Shown: positions 44,416 to 53,500 of the stretch, piece after piece
Position numbering within the stretch: the stretch's first letter is position 1
Layout: each line of letters opens with the position of its first letter
Assembly: GCF_014268585.2 (NCBI RefSeq)
Contig: NZ_CP077092.1
Location: 1,984,001-2,048,000, forward strand
Length of the DNA: 64,000 nt
Direction: 5' to 3'
From: Pseudomonas iranensis
GTDB taxonomy: Bacteria > Pseudomonadota > Gammaproteobacteria > Pseudomonadales > Pseudomonadaceae
Notes under the pieces: model-generated
The model's database searches: none
Seen by the model: the letters and a program-made list of their open reading frames with translations, nothing else
Told to the model about the DNA's origin: nothing
Position numbers and translations under genes: made by a program

Positions 44416-45585
44416 CTACTGCACCGCATTGCGGGCATGCCGATAATCGCTCACCGCCTCGTACACTGCCTTGCGCAAGCGATTGATCCCGCCAATCGGC
44501 CGATGCGCCTCGATGCCGAACCACGGGTTGAACGACAGGTTGTCGCATTGCAGATTCAGCGCCGGCGTGTCGAAGTCCTGCGCGGGCAGGGTGATCCGCG
44601 CCACGGTTTCAAACGGTGCATCCTGCTCACGCCACTCAATGCTCGTGTCCTCGATCGGCATGTATTTGTTCGCGTCCTGGCGCTGGATCTGCAAGGCGAA
44701 GCACGCCGGCACCCGATCCGTCGACAACTGTTGATTCAGTGCACTGCGCAGGAAATTCGGCAAGTCGTGATTCTGTTTGGGCAGCGTATACGCCGGGCAA
44801 CGCTCCGGATCCGGCACGACGCGGAATTTCGCATTGGCCTCACCGAACTTGTAGGGCGATACCGAGAAATATGTAGTCTCGGTCGGACTGTCCGGCGGCG
44901 GTGACAGAGTGGCCAAGGCGATAAACAGATGGCGGACCTGCCAGGTGCGCGGATCCCATGTCGGAAAAAACGCCATGACCTTCTTGCCGTCAGCCTGCGC
45001 CGCCACATTCTGACGGTACTCGGCGACATTGCTGACAAAGAAATTCGGATGGCTGAACATCACGAAATCCTGTTCATGCTGCTCCTGGCGATTGCCGAGC
45101 AGTTGCTTGCCAGGAACCTCGAACAGCTTGATTGCCATCCCTCGCGCGTCGCGAATGCTGTCGAATTGCGGATAGGCATTGCCGTTGGACAACCGGATCA
45201 GCGCCTGCCAGGTCTTGCCCGGCTCGCTGAACACACCCTGTCGCAGCGATTGCGCCAGTTCCGGTAACACCTGCACTTGCGCCTTCACGCAGCCATGCGC
45301 CTTGGCGTGAGCATCGCGCAGATAACGCGTGGGTTCGCGGTGCTGGTCGACGATGCGCACTGCGGTTTGGATGACGTCCTGGGTCATCGCCGCTTCGCCT
45401 GCTGGAATCTGTTCCTGCGCCGACACCGGCCCACGATGCTGCCAAGCGAACCACGCGGCGGCGATGGCCCAGCCGAGCATTGCGATGACCAGCAGGATCA
45501 GCAGCGTCTTGCCAAGCAAACGCCCCAACCACAGCCAGAAACGCGCGAGTGGCGGCAGTTCTTTTTTGAATGTCGGCATGATCAT
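44416..45585 (-). CDS. Membrane-anchored catalase-fold haem protein
   Basis: 389 residues. A transmembrane anchor (about 22-50) is followed by a catalase-family domain: the distal histidine region DAHAKAHGCVKAQV, RLSNGNAYPQFDSIRDARGMAIKLF, HPNFFVSNVAEY, and the C-terminal LSFNPWFGIEAHRPIGGINRLRKAVYEAVSDYRH with the haem-ligand region. It is shorter than true catalases and matches the SrpA/y4iL-like branch. Its start overlaps the stop of the upstream di-haem cytochrome gene by 4 bp, so the pair forms one operon. The activity could be a peroxidase or a haem sensor. Alternative start ATG 45579. Confidence 0.87.
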   Translation of the reverse strand: MIMPTFKKELPPLARFWLWLGRLLGKTLLILLVIAMLGWAIAAAWFAWQHRGPVSAQEQIPAGEAAMTQDVIQTAVRIVDQHREPTRYLRDAHAKAHGCVKAQVQVLPELAQSLRQGVFSEPGKTWQALIRLSNGNAYPQFDSIRDARGMAIKLFEVPGKQLLGNRQEQHEQDFVMFSHPNFFVSNVAEYRQNVAAQADGKKVMAFFPTWDPRTWQVRHLFIALATLSPPPDSPTETTYFSVSPYKFGEANAKFRVVPDPERCPAYTLPKQNHDLPNFLRSALNQQLSTDRVPACFALQIQRQDANKYMPIEDTSIEWREQDAPFETVARITLPAQDFDTPALNLQCDNLSFNPWFGIEAHRPIGGINRLRKAVYEAVSDYRHARNAVQ

Positions 45586-47402
45586 GGCAACTGCGCCTCC
45601 AGTGGACCGCCCAATACTTTCAGGTATTCGAGCAGCGCCCAGCGCTCCTCGGGTTGCAAGAGTCGGCCGATCACCCCGTTGCCGCGAGCGCCGGCGCGGA
45701 ATTCGTGGCCGCTGTTGCGGTTGCCGCTGATGCGCGTGTCGAACAGAAAACCGTTGGTGAAAGGCTCGGTGCGATAGCCGAGGTGGCGCGGATCGTATTC
45801 GAGCGTGCCTTTATAGAAAGTAGTGGCGCGCTCATCCTGCGGTGACAGCAACTGATAGATGCTCGGCACCGAACCGTTGTGCAGAAACGGCGCAGTCGCC
45901 CACACGCCAGCCAGCGGTCGGGCCTTGTAAGCCACTTTCTCGCGCACGCCGATCGGCAGGCCGAAACCATCCATGCGCGGTTTTTCTTCCGGCGTGATCT
46001 GCGCGTCGCGATAGGCACGGTTTTCCACGAACGCGGTGACGTAAGCCAGGCCCTTGGCCACCGACATTTGGCTCAGATCAAGCGGCTCCTTGGGTTCGGG
46101 GTGCAGTTTGACGTCCATCTTTTCCAGCTCATTGACATCCCATTGCAGTGCGCTCAGGTCGAAACGGTGACTGGCAATGTTGTTGGCCGCATTCGGATCG
46201 GTGCCGATCACCTCCACGGGAATCATGTGCAAGTGCTGCACCCAGCGTTCGCCTTCCTGCGATTGGCGCGGGACATGGCAGCCGGCGCAGTTTTCCGCGA
46301 ACAGCGCGCGGCCTCTGGCGGCCAGCGGCTTGTCGATCGCACCGAACAGATCTTCCGGCCAGGTCGGCGGCTTCAGCTGCTGCAAGGTTTCTTCGATGGC
46401 GTGCAGATCGCGCACGCGCACGCTGGAGGGATAGCGCGCAGCGCCTTGCAGCGGCTGACCGTTGGCGTCGAAGAAATTCAGCGTGGCACCGACGCCGAGC
46501 GCCTCGCCGATATTACGCGCCATCGGCTGCTGGGCAGAGCCGTTCCATTGCACCCAATCGAACGTCCACATGTCCCATAGCTGCGGGTAGTCCACCGGGG
46601 CATCGGCCACTCGGTAGTTGGCAGGGGAAATCGCATCACCGAACGTGGCGTTGGCTATTCGGCCGAACGCGTCGGTGCGGCCCGGGCCTTCTTCGGTCGG
46701 ATAGAGGCCGCGATGGGTGTCGTTCCAGGCTACTTTGACGAAGGTGTTCAGCGAGGTCTTGAACTCCTTGCGCAATTGTTCGCGGCGCGCTTCGTAATCA
46801 TCTCCGAGTACCTGACGGGCGAAGCGCTCAAACTTCCATGGGTTGTAGTAAGTCGAGGCGAGACTGGCGACCAGGGCCTGTCCGAAACTGCCACCGCGCA
46901 ATGTAGGAACGCTGGAAGGCAACACGTGCTGTGCGGTGCCGCCATCAATGCGCACGGCCTGGCCTTTGAAGCGCAACTCGCCGGTGTGGCAAGCGGCGCA
47001 GGTGATGTCCAGATAATGCTCCGAGACATTGCCGGGATTCTGGTGCCGGGCAAAACCGACGGGGAGGTTGCCGGGGTTGTTCGCGCTCGCTTTCTGCCGC
47101 GGGTCGACCAGGAAGCCGAAACGGGCGAGATATTCAGGGGAGGCGAAGCGCTGCTCGGAGAAGGGCAATTCCAATGCCTGGAACCACTCGTAACGCAGGC
47201 CTTTGACTTGCGTACCTTGGGGCGTGAAGTAGTAGGTCTGCCGTTGCTCTTCGCTCCATTGATCCAGGTAACGTACCTGTTGCGGCGGGGTGTAGAAGGG
47301 CAATTTCGGATTGGCGACGTAATAGACGATCACTGCGAGGACGATTACCGCCAGCACGATCAGCAGAGCGAGAATGCGGGAGAAGAGGCGCAAGTTGAAC
47401 AT
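45582..47402 (-). CDS. Membrane-anchored di-haem c-type cytochrome (RoxA/MauG-like)
   Basis: 606 residues. After an N-terminal transmembrane anchor (about 8-30) come two haem c motifs, CAACH (135-139) and CAGCH (372-376), spaced as in bacterial cytochrome c peroxidases and the rubber oxygenase RoxA family. The C-terminal part has GLPIGVREKVAYKARPLAGVWATAPFLHNGSVPSIYQLL-type sequence, the conserved segment around the second haem. The function may be a periplasmic peroxidase or an oxygenase. The 4-bp overlap with the catalase-fold gene indicates a joint redox task. The polymer-cleaving role of RoxA is not implied. Confidence 0.85.
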   Translation of the reverse strand: MFNLRLFSRILALLIVLAVIVLAVIVYYVANPKLPFYTPPQQVRYLDQWSEEQRQTYYFTPQGTQVKGLRYEWFQALELPFSEQRFASPEYLARFGFLVDPRQKASANNPGNLPVGFARHQNPGNVSEHYLDITCAACHTGELRFKGQAVRIDGGTAQHVLPSSVPTLRGGSFGQALVASLASTYYNPWKFERFARQVLGDDYEARREQLRKEFKTSLNTFVKVAWNDTHRGLYPTEEGPGRTDAFGRIANATFGDAISPANYRVADAPVDYPQLWDMWTFDWVQWNGSAQQPMARNIGEALGVGATLNFFDANGQPLQGAARYPSSVRVRDLHAIEETLQQLKPPTWPEDLFGAIDKPLAARGRALFAENCAGCHVPRQSQEGERWVQHLHMIPVEVIGTDPNAANNIASHRFDLSALQWDVNELEKMDVKLHPEPKEPLDLSQMSVAKGLAYVTAFVENRAYRDAQITPEEKPRMDGFGLPIGVREKVAYKARPLAGVWATAPFLHNGSVPSIYQLLSPQDERATTFYKGTLEYDPRHLGYRTEPFTNGFLFDTRISGNRNSGHEFRAGARGNGVIGRLLQPEERWALLEYLKVLGGPLEAQLP

Positions 47403-47662
47403 CCTTGTCGAATTGTTGCGCTGTTATGCCTGAGCGGCGCTGGCTGGGCAAGTGGCCATTACGCCAGATACTGAGTCAGGAGCCGACGAGCCTTGTCGTC
47501 CGTGAATGACAGAAGCTTCATCCAGCCATCGTCCAAATGCGTTTTAATCCCTGAACTTATCGGAAGATTCCTGCTCTCATGCCGGTAGCCATTGGTCGTG
47601 GCGGCCTGATAAGCTCGCGGCTTTACTCGATTGCCCATTCGGCGCATGAACAAGGAAATAGC

Positions 47663-48379
47663 ATGAAACAGCATCGGTTGGCGGCGGCGGTAGCCCTGGT
47701 TAGCCTGGTACTCGCGGGTTGTGACTCGCAGACCAGCGTAGAGCTGAAAACCCCGGCGCAAAAAGCTTCCTACGGCATCGGCCTGAACATGGGCAAAAGC
47801 CTTGCCCAGGAAGGCATGGATGATCTGGACTCCAAAGCGGTAGCCCAGGGCATCGAAGATGCCGTTGGCAAGAAAGAACAGAAGCTGAAAGATGAAGAAC
47901 TGGTCGAAGCCTTCGCCTCGCTGCAAAAGCGTGCTGAAGAGCGCATGGCCAAGATGAGCGAAGAGTCGGCAGCCGCCGGCAAGAAATTCCTCGAAGAAAA
48001 CGGCAAGAAAGCCGGTGTCACCACCACCGCTTCGGGCCTGCAGTACGAAGTAGTGAAGAAAGCCGATGGCCCACAGCCTAAGCCGACCGACGTCGTCACT
48101 GTTCACTACACCGGCAAGCTGACCAACGGCACCGTGTTCGACAGCTCCGTCGAGCGCGGCAGCCCGATCGATCTGCCAGTCAGTGGCGTGATCCCGGGTT
48201 GGGTTGAAGGTCTGCAACTGATGCACGTTGGCGAGAAGTACAAACTGTACATCCCTAGCGATCTGGCTTACGGCGCTCAGTCGCCAAGCCCGGCAATCCC
48301 GGCCAACTCGGTTCTGGTTTTCGACCTGGAGCTGCTGGCCATCAAGGATCCAGCCAAAGAAGACGCCGCTGCCAAGTAA
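47663..48379 (+). CDS. FKBP-type peptidyl-prolyl cis-trans isomerase lipoprotein
   Basis: 238 residues from ATG 47663, with AAGGA upstream. The signal peptide ends in lipobox LAGC (Cys20), so the protein is membrane-anchored. An FKBP_N dimerisation domain (about 28-125, charged helices) is followed by the FKBP domain (about 125-230) with VTVHYTGKLTNGTVFDSS, PGWVEGLQLMHVGEKYKLYIPSDLAYG and the last strand VLVFDLELLAI. The layout matches Mip/FkpA-type folding helpers of the envelope. The long minus-strand open frame covering it is a shadow. Confidence 0.95.
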   Translation: MKQHRLAAAVALVSLVLAGCDSQTSVELKTPAQKASYGIGLNMGKSLAQEGMDDLDSKAVAQGIEDAVGKKEQKLKDEELVEAFASLQKRAEERMAKMSEESAAAGKKFLEENGKKAGVTTTASGLQYEVVKKADGPQPKPTDVVTVHYTGKLTNGTVFDSSVERGSPIDLPVSGVIPGWVEGLQLMHVGEKYKLYIPSDLAYGAQSPSPAIPANSVLVFDLELLAIKDPAKEDAAAK

Positions 48380-48396
48380 CACGCAACGGCTCGAAA

Positions 48397-48426
48397 ACAA
48401 CGCCTCGCACATGCGAGGCGTTGTTG
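48397..48426 (+). terminator. Intrinsic terminator of the FKBP gene
   Basis: AACAACGCCTCGC / GCGAGGCGTTGTT, a perfect 13-bp stem with loop ACAT, 17 bp after the stop codon. The T-tract is short. Confidence 0.8.
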
Positions 48427-48628
48427 CATCTGCAGGTCAGGGAAGGTAAACAGAGCGAACTGACAGCGATCAGCACAGTCATAGCTTTGAGGCTGCCCGC
48501 GCTAGACGCCCTGAGCCGCCAAGTCAATGAAATCTTGGGCTTTTTTATGTGAGTAAAAAACGCCCGATCTGAGCGCAGCCCTTATGAAACGGGGTTCTCA
48601 GCGCTCAAATGCAGCTCTGTTCACAAGG

Positions 48629-48651
48629 TTATCCACAATTTGTGTGGATAA
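48629..48651. promoter_or_regulatory. Inverted pair of perfect DnaA boxes upstream of the DUF1232 gene
   Basis: TTATCCACA (48629-48637) and TGTGGATAA (48643-48651) are perfect consensus boxes in inverted orientation, 5 bp apart. They end 20 bp before the start of the DUF1232 gene, inside or next to its promoter. A weaker version occurs at 29878-29900. Confidence 0.55.
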
Positions 48652-48671
48652 CATTTCAACGGGAAGAATAG

Positions 48672-49127
48672 ATGAAAGCTCCGTGGAATTTCGCTCGATT
48701 CCTGCCGTTGGCCGGTCGTCTGCTGGCCCGTGGACGTCTGCCGACCCTGTTGTTTGCCGTGGCCAGCAAAGGCGCCGCGCAAGGCAATCGCTTGGGCAAA
48801 CTCAAGGATGATCTGCGCTTGCTGCAGTCGTTATGCCTGGCCTACTGGCGTGGCGAGTATCGCGCGATCAGTGCCAAGTCGCTGATTTCGGTGGTGGCGG
48901 GCCTGATGTATTTCCTCAGCCCGGTCGATGCCATTCCGGATTTCATTCCCATGTTCGGCATGCTCGATGACATCGCTGTCCTCGCCTGGCTGATGAAAAC
49001 CCTCGATGACGAGCTCAACGCCTTTCGCCTGTGGCGCAAACGCCAGCAGCCCGAAAAGCTGGCGGTGGTTGAACGCCTCCCTGATACCCCTGAACAATTG
49101 CAGCTGCAAGGCCCGAAAAAAACCTGA
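48672..49127 (+). CDS. DUF1232 (YkvA-type) membrane-associated protein
   Basis: 151 residues. The DUF1232 core (about residues 50-110) has YRAISAKSLISVVAGLMYFLSPVDAIPDFIPMFGMLDDIAVLAWLMKTL-type sequence: a hydrophobic segment, SPVDAIPDFIP and DD. A polybasic first part and a charged C-terminus follow. The family is widespread and uncharacterised. It lies alone, with GGGAAG 9 bp before the ATG and inverted DnaA-box-like sites just upstream, which may link its expression to the replication cycle (inference). Confidence 0.87.
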   Translation: MKAPWNFARFLPLAGRLLARGRLPTLLFAVASKGAAQGNRLGKLKDDLRLLQSLCLAYWRGEYRAISAKSLISVVAGLMYFLSPVDAIPDFIPMFGMLDDIAVLAWLMKTLDDELNAFRLWRKRQQPEKLAVVERLPDTPEQLQLQGPKKT

Positions 49128-49239
49128 TTGACCAAGACTGCCTACAGATAGATACCACTCGCGACCTTAGCCGCTGTTAGGATTACACTTCTAGGGAAAA
49201 GTGCCGACTCGCTAAGTGGTGTTGTCCTACGGGGTAGTC

Positions 49240-49581
49240 ATGGATATTCAGATAATTGCACGCGATGGCGAACCCGAATACGCGGTTCTGCCGTGGGCTC
49301 AATATCAGGCTTTACTGAAAGCAGCAGGGATCAACGCAACACCGGCGCAGCAGCCAGCAGCGCCGCTCGCCACTTCGCCGGAGCCGATTCTTCCGGGTCT
49401 GGATCAATTACGCAGTTTGCGCGAAGGGAAGGGCATCGCCATCGAGGCGCTGGCCCGCACGGTAGGCATCAGCCCGTCTTACCTGGCCATGATCGAAAGT
49501 GGTGAGCGTCAGCCCGACGCCGCGATTCGCCGCAGCCTGGCCTGGGAACTGACGGTGCCGGGTTGGAGGGACGAATCGTGA
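49240..49581 (+). CDS. XRE family helix-turn-helix regulator
   Basis: 113 residues from ATG 49240. Residues 1-30 (MDIQIIARDGEPEYAVLPWAQYQ) resemble the N-terminus of antitoxin-like proteins that begin with a short beta hairpin. After an alanine/proline linker comes the HTH (about 60-105) with LRSLREGKGIAIEALARTVGISPSYLAMIESGERQP. It starts a compact three-gene unit with the unknown 49578 gene (GTGA overlap) and a Sel1 protein, so it probably regulates its own operon. No toxin is visible nearby. Confidence 0.87.
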   Translation: MDIQIIARDGEPEYAVLPWAQYQALLKAAGINATPAQQPAAPLATSPEPILPGLDQLRSLREGKGIAIEALARTVGISPSYLAMIESGERQPDAAIRRSLAWELTVPGWRDES

Positions 49582-49949
49582 GCGTACGCATCAGCCGTCA
49601 ACATTGGGACGGATTGCTGGGGGAACTGGACCAGGCGCGCCGTCAGCGCCATCTTCTGACCTATCGAGCCTTGCTTGAGCGTTTGCAGCTGCCGACACCG
49701 GCGATGCAGACACTGACGGCTGCGCTGGAGCATCTGGCCGCACTGGATGCCAAAGCCGAGCAGCCGTTGCGCAGTTCGCTGGTCATCAGCCAGGGCGCGA
49801 GTCGTTTGCCGCGTACCGGGTTCTTTGAATGTGTCGAGCGTCTGGGGCGTTTTTCCGGGCCTTCGGATGGCGTTGCGGCGGCGTCCTGGCATGCGTCGGA
49901 AGTGGTGCGGGTCTTCGAATACGAATACCCGGAATCGGCGGAGGCCTGA
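49578..49949 (+). CDS. Hypothetical protein in the XRE-Sel1 unit
   Basis: 123 residues from GTG 49578, which overlaps the stop of the XRE gene (GTGA). The protein is soluble and helical in the first part (WDGLLGELDQARRQRHLLTYRALLERLQL) with a later QGASRLPRTGFFECVERLGRF segment and an acidic end. I do not recognise the family. The tight arrangement with its neighbours indicates a shared transcript and perhaps a partner for the regulator or the Sel1 protein. Confidence 0.75.
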   Translation: MSVRISRQHWDGLLGELDQARRQRHLLTYRALLERLQLPTPAMQTLTAALEHLAALDAKAEQPLRSSLVISQGASRLPRTGFFECVERLGRFSGPSDGVAAASWHASEVVRVFEYEYPESAEA

Positions 49950-50357
49950 GTGTTTCTGCGGCTCAAGGCGCGGGCCGGTTATTGGCTGGCCCGCCGGCTT
50001 TTTCATTGGTCGTGGTTCGTTCGCCAGCCGCGTGGCTGGGGCTGGCTTGAAGGCCAGTTTGCGCGCATGGCCAACCTCGGCGATGTCGATGCTCAAAGCT
50101 TTTATGGGCACATTCTGACTTTTCGCGGCGTCGGGCTAGGCGCGCGTGAAGAAGGCGTGCGTCTGCTGCGTCTGGCGGCGTTGGCCGGCGACGGTAAAGC
50201 GGCGTATCAAGTCGGCGTGATCAGCCTCGCCGGTACCCCGAGCAAGGCGCCGGATCCCGCTGAAGCCGCTCGTTGGTGGAGCATGGCTGCCAAAGCCGGC
50301 CACCCGTTGGCCGAGCTGAAGCTGCAGCAGCTGAGGGCTGGTGATTCAACGCAGTAA
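49950..50357 (+). CDS. Sel1 repeat protein
   Basis: 135 residues starting at GTG 49950, directly after the preceding stop. The first 45 residues are tryptophan- and arginine-rich (YWLARRLFHWSWFVRQPRGWGW); two Sel1 repeats follow (GDVDAQSFYGHILTFRGVGLGAREEGVRLLRLAALAGDGKAAYQVG and PAEAARWWSMAAKAGHPLAELKL types). Such repeats make protein-binding surfaces. It is last in the XRE unit and is followed by a strong terminator at 50379-50412. Confidence 0.83.
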   Translation: MFLRLKARAGYWLARRLFHWSWFVRQPRGWGWLEGQFARMANLGDVDAQSFYGHILTFRGVGLGAREEGVRLLRLAALAGDGKAAYQVGVISLAGTPSKAPDPAEAARWWSMAAKAGHPLAELKLQQLRAGDSTQ

Positions 50358-50378
50358 TTCCATGTATGTCTTCTAAGT

Positions 50379-50412
50379 AAACGCGGCGTGAGGTTTTCCT
50401 CACGCCGCGTTT
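50379..50412 (+). terminator. Strong terminator after the XRE-Sel1 unit
   Basis: AAACGCGGCGTGAGG and its complement form a stem of about 15 bp around a TTTT-containing loop. It separates the core genes from the RHS locus. Confidence 0.85.
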
Positions 50413-50549
50413 ACGTTTCTGCCTGCACGTTTTTCGCTTGATGCTGGATTGCAGATTAGTCCTACATCCTTTGCCTACTCGCCTGACTTCTTTCCTCTTT
50501 GATCCCCCGCACAGTTCCCGCGACTAATTTCTTGCGCGAGGGACCGCTC

Positions 50550-50597
50550 ATGCTTCAGCCCGTTTTTCAGTCCACCTTGTTTGCTCGCGTGTGTTGA
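50550..50597 (+). CDS. 15-codon leader ORF overlapping the RHS start
   Basis: ATG 50550 to TGA 50597 encodes MLQPVFQSTLFARVC. GAGGGA ends 7 bp before the ATG, which is the best ribosome binding site in this area, while the RHS gene itself has none. The stop overlaps the RHS ATG as TGATG (50595-50599). It may be a coupling leader, or the original N-terminus of RHS cut off by a one-base frameshift near 50592-50597. Confidence 0.5.
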   Translation: MLQPVFQSTLFARVC

Positions 50598-53500
50598 TGG
50601 AAGCCATCGCGCGCATCGAGCAGGAACTCGACAGCTTTCCGCAAACGCTCAGCCTCTACCGCAAACAGCTTGATCACTGGTTCAGTCGCAGGGCGGACCA
50701 GATCAGCGAGGCAGCAGACCTGCCGTCGCTGGTGGGTATGGAGCGGATCATCCGCTTCGGCGATAGCAGTACGTCGGTCAGCAGCAGCGACGACGAATTT
50801 TCCTCCAGCGTCTTCCAGTGCCCGCACGGCGGGCTGATGCAAATCGAGAGCAAGTTCGAATCGGTCTACGACATCCCGCTGGGCAACATTTCCGTCGATG
50901 TGGTCGACGTGGATAGCGGCAAGACCAGTCCGGTCACCCTTGATCAGCAGGGCAAGGCTGAATTCAGAGGCGAAGAGGGCAAGTTATACCGCGTTCTGGT
51001 CCACAGCGCTGTCACCTCCAGTCAAGTCGACGAGCTGTTCAAATCCTATGACGGTTTGACCGGCGAACTTGAGCGCTGGCTGCGTAGCGAGTGGCAGGGT
51101 TTCAAGCCGCAGTGGTCACAGTCGGTGGCAACCGCAGCCAGCAACGGCATGCTCGCCGGCAGTTGGGCGGCCATCGAGGGGGTATGGGACAGCCTCGGTC
51201 TGCTCTCGGAAATTCTTCAGGACCCCGGCAAGTTTGCCGAGCGTTTGGGCAGTGGCGCGGCTGAGCTGATCGAGCTGGCACAGACCGCTCCGGATCTCAT
51301 GGAAAAGCTGCAGTTGCTGGTCAGTGACGAAGCGGCGATGTGCTTGCTGCTACGGTCGGCGAGTCTGTGGCTGGACATGCTGCCGCCCAGCGCGATTGCC
51401 GGCAAGTCCGCTGAAGTGGCGTCGATGATGATCGTGCAACTGATCATCGATGTGTTGATCAGCGTGGTGCTGACGTTTGTCGGAGCGGGGGCGGGGATCG
51501 CTTATCTGACGCTACGTCTGGCCGATCGTGCAGCCCAGTTGTTCAGCGTTGCCAAGCGTCTGGTCAAAGCGCTGTTTGGCATCGTCAGCACGTTTATTGA
51601 ATACGTCGATCGTTACAAAGCCGTTGCCGCGCGAGGCATTGCCGCCGGGGTGAAAAACGGCCGGATGCAATTGCGCTGGGATGCCAAGCGCAACGCCATG
51701 TTGAAGAAAGACGAGCCCCACGACGACGTCCCCGACCAGGCAAAAAACCCCAACGGCGATGCCGCCGATTGCGTACCCAACACCTGCAAGAACGGCTGCC
51801 CGGTGTCGATGGTCACCGGCGAAGAACTGCTGACCCTGACCGACGCCGTGCTCGACGGCGTGCTGCCGTTCGAGTTCACCCGCTTGTACCGCAGCAGCGC
51901 GGTCGAGATCGACATCGGCCTGGGTTTCGGCTGGAGCCATACGCTCGCCCATCGGCTGGCCTTCGACGGCGATGGCGTGATCTGGATCGATCACGAAAAC
52001 CGCCGCACCCGTTTTCCCTTGCCCAATGTCGCGCGCCCGGCGATTCACAACAGCCTGTCGCGGGCGGCGATCTTTCTCGGCGATGAACCGGAAGAACTGA
52101 TTCTCGCGTTGGCCGGTGACAGCGCGCGGTTTTACCACTTTCGCGCTGGCCGGCTGACCGCAATCAGCGATGTCTACGGCAATCGTCTGACCCTGCAACG
52201 CGATCGCTCCGACCGCATACAGCGTCTGGACAATGGCGCCGGCCGCTCATTGCTGTTGCGTTATGACCGCACGCAACTGGTGGCGGTCGATTACCAAGTT
52301 TTAGTTCAGGGCGAGTGGACCACCGAGCAAAATCTTGCCACCTACAGCTTCGATGCCCGGCAATGCCTGCTGGTCGCGACCAACGCGGTCGGCGACAGCG
52401 AACGCTACGACTACGACGATCACCACGTCATCCTCCAGCGCCAGCTGACCGGCGGCGCGAGCTTCTTCTGGGAGTGGCAGCGCGAGGGCAAAGCGGCGCG
52501 CTGCGTGAGGCACTGGGCGTCGTTCTCGCAGATGAACACCCGTTACGTCTGGAACGATGACAACGCCAGCGTGACCGTGCATTACGTCGACGGCACTGAA
52601 GAAGTCTACGTCCACGACGAGCGCGCGCGACTGGTGCGGCAGGTCGCGGCCGATGGCGGCGAGCAGCTCAAGGCCTATGACCAGCAGGGGCGCTTGATCG
52701 CCGAGCAGGATGCATTGGGCGCGGTCACCGAATATCGCTACGACGAAGTCGGACGGCTGATCGCGCTGATTCCGCCGGACGATGCACCAACGTCCTACGA
52801 GTACCGCAACGGGTTTCTCTACAAGCGTTGCCGTGGTGAGGCGGTGTGGATCTACCGGCGCAACGCTGAAGGCGCCGTTACCGAAGCGGTCGATCCCGAC
52901 GGCCAGGTCACGCATTACTACTACAACCTGCGCGGGCAATTGCTGTCGCTGCGTTATCCGGACAGCAGCCGCCACCGCTGGGTGTGGAACGAGCTCGGCC
53001 AGCTCATCGAAGAAACCCTGCCCGATGGCGGCGTGCGGCGCTTTTCCTACGATGCGCTGGGCCGGCGGATTACCACTCAGGACGAATTTGGTGTTGTCAG
53101 CCGTCAGCAGTGGGACGCGGCTGGCCGACTGATCCTGACGACTTCTCCTACGGGCAGCACGCGCGCCTACAGCTACGGCGCCTACGGCCAGATCACCGCC
53201 GAACGCGACGAGCTCGGGCGCATCACCCGCTATGAATATGACGATGATCTGCACCTAGTCTCGCGGCGGATCAACCCCGACGGCACCCGCGTGCAGTATC
53301 GCTATGACCATGCGCGGTTGTTGCTGACCGAGATTGAAAACGAGTCGGGCGAAAAATACCGACTGGATTACACGCCGACCGGATTGATCCGACAGGAAAC
53401 CGGGTTTGATGGGCGGCGCACGGCTTACGTCTACGACCTCAATGGTCATTTGCTGGAAAAGACCGAGTTCGGCGAGCAGGGTTTATCGCTGGTCACCCGG

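Noticed and set aside
47459..48412. 317-residue open frame on the minus strand
   Set aside because: It overlaps the FKBP lipoprotein gene with complete domains and is a codon-bias shadow.
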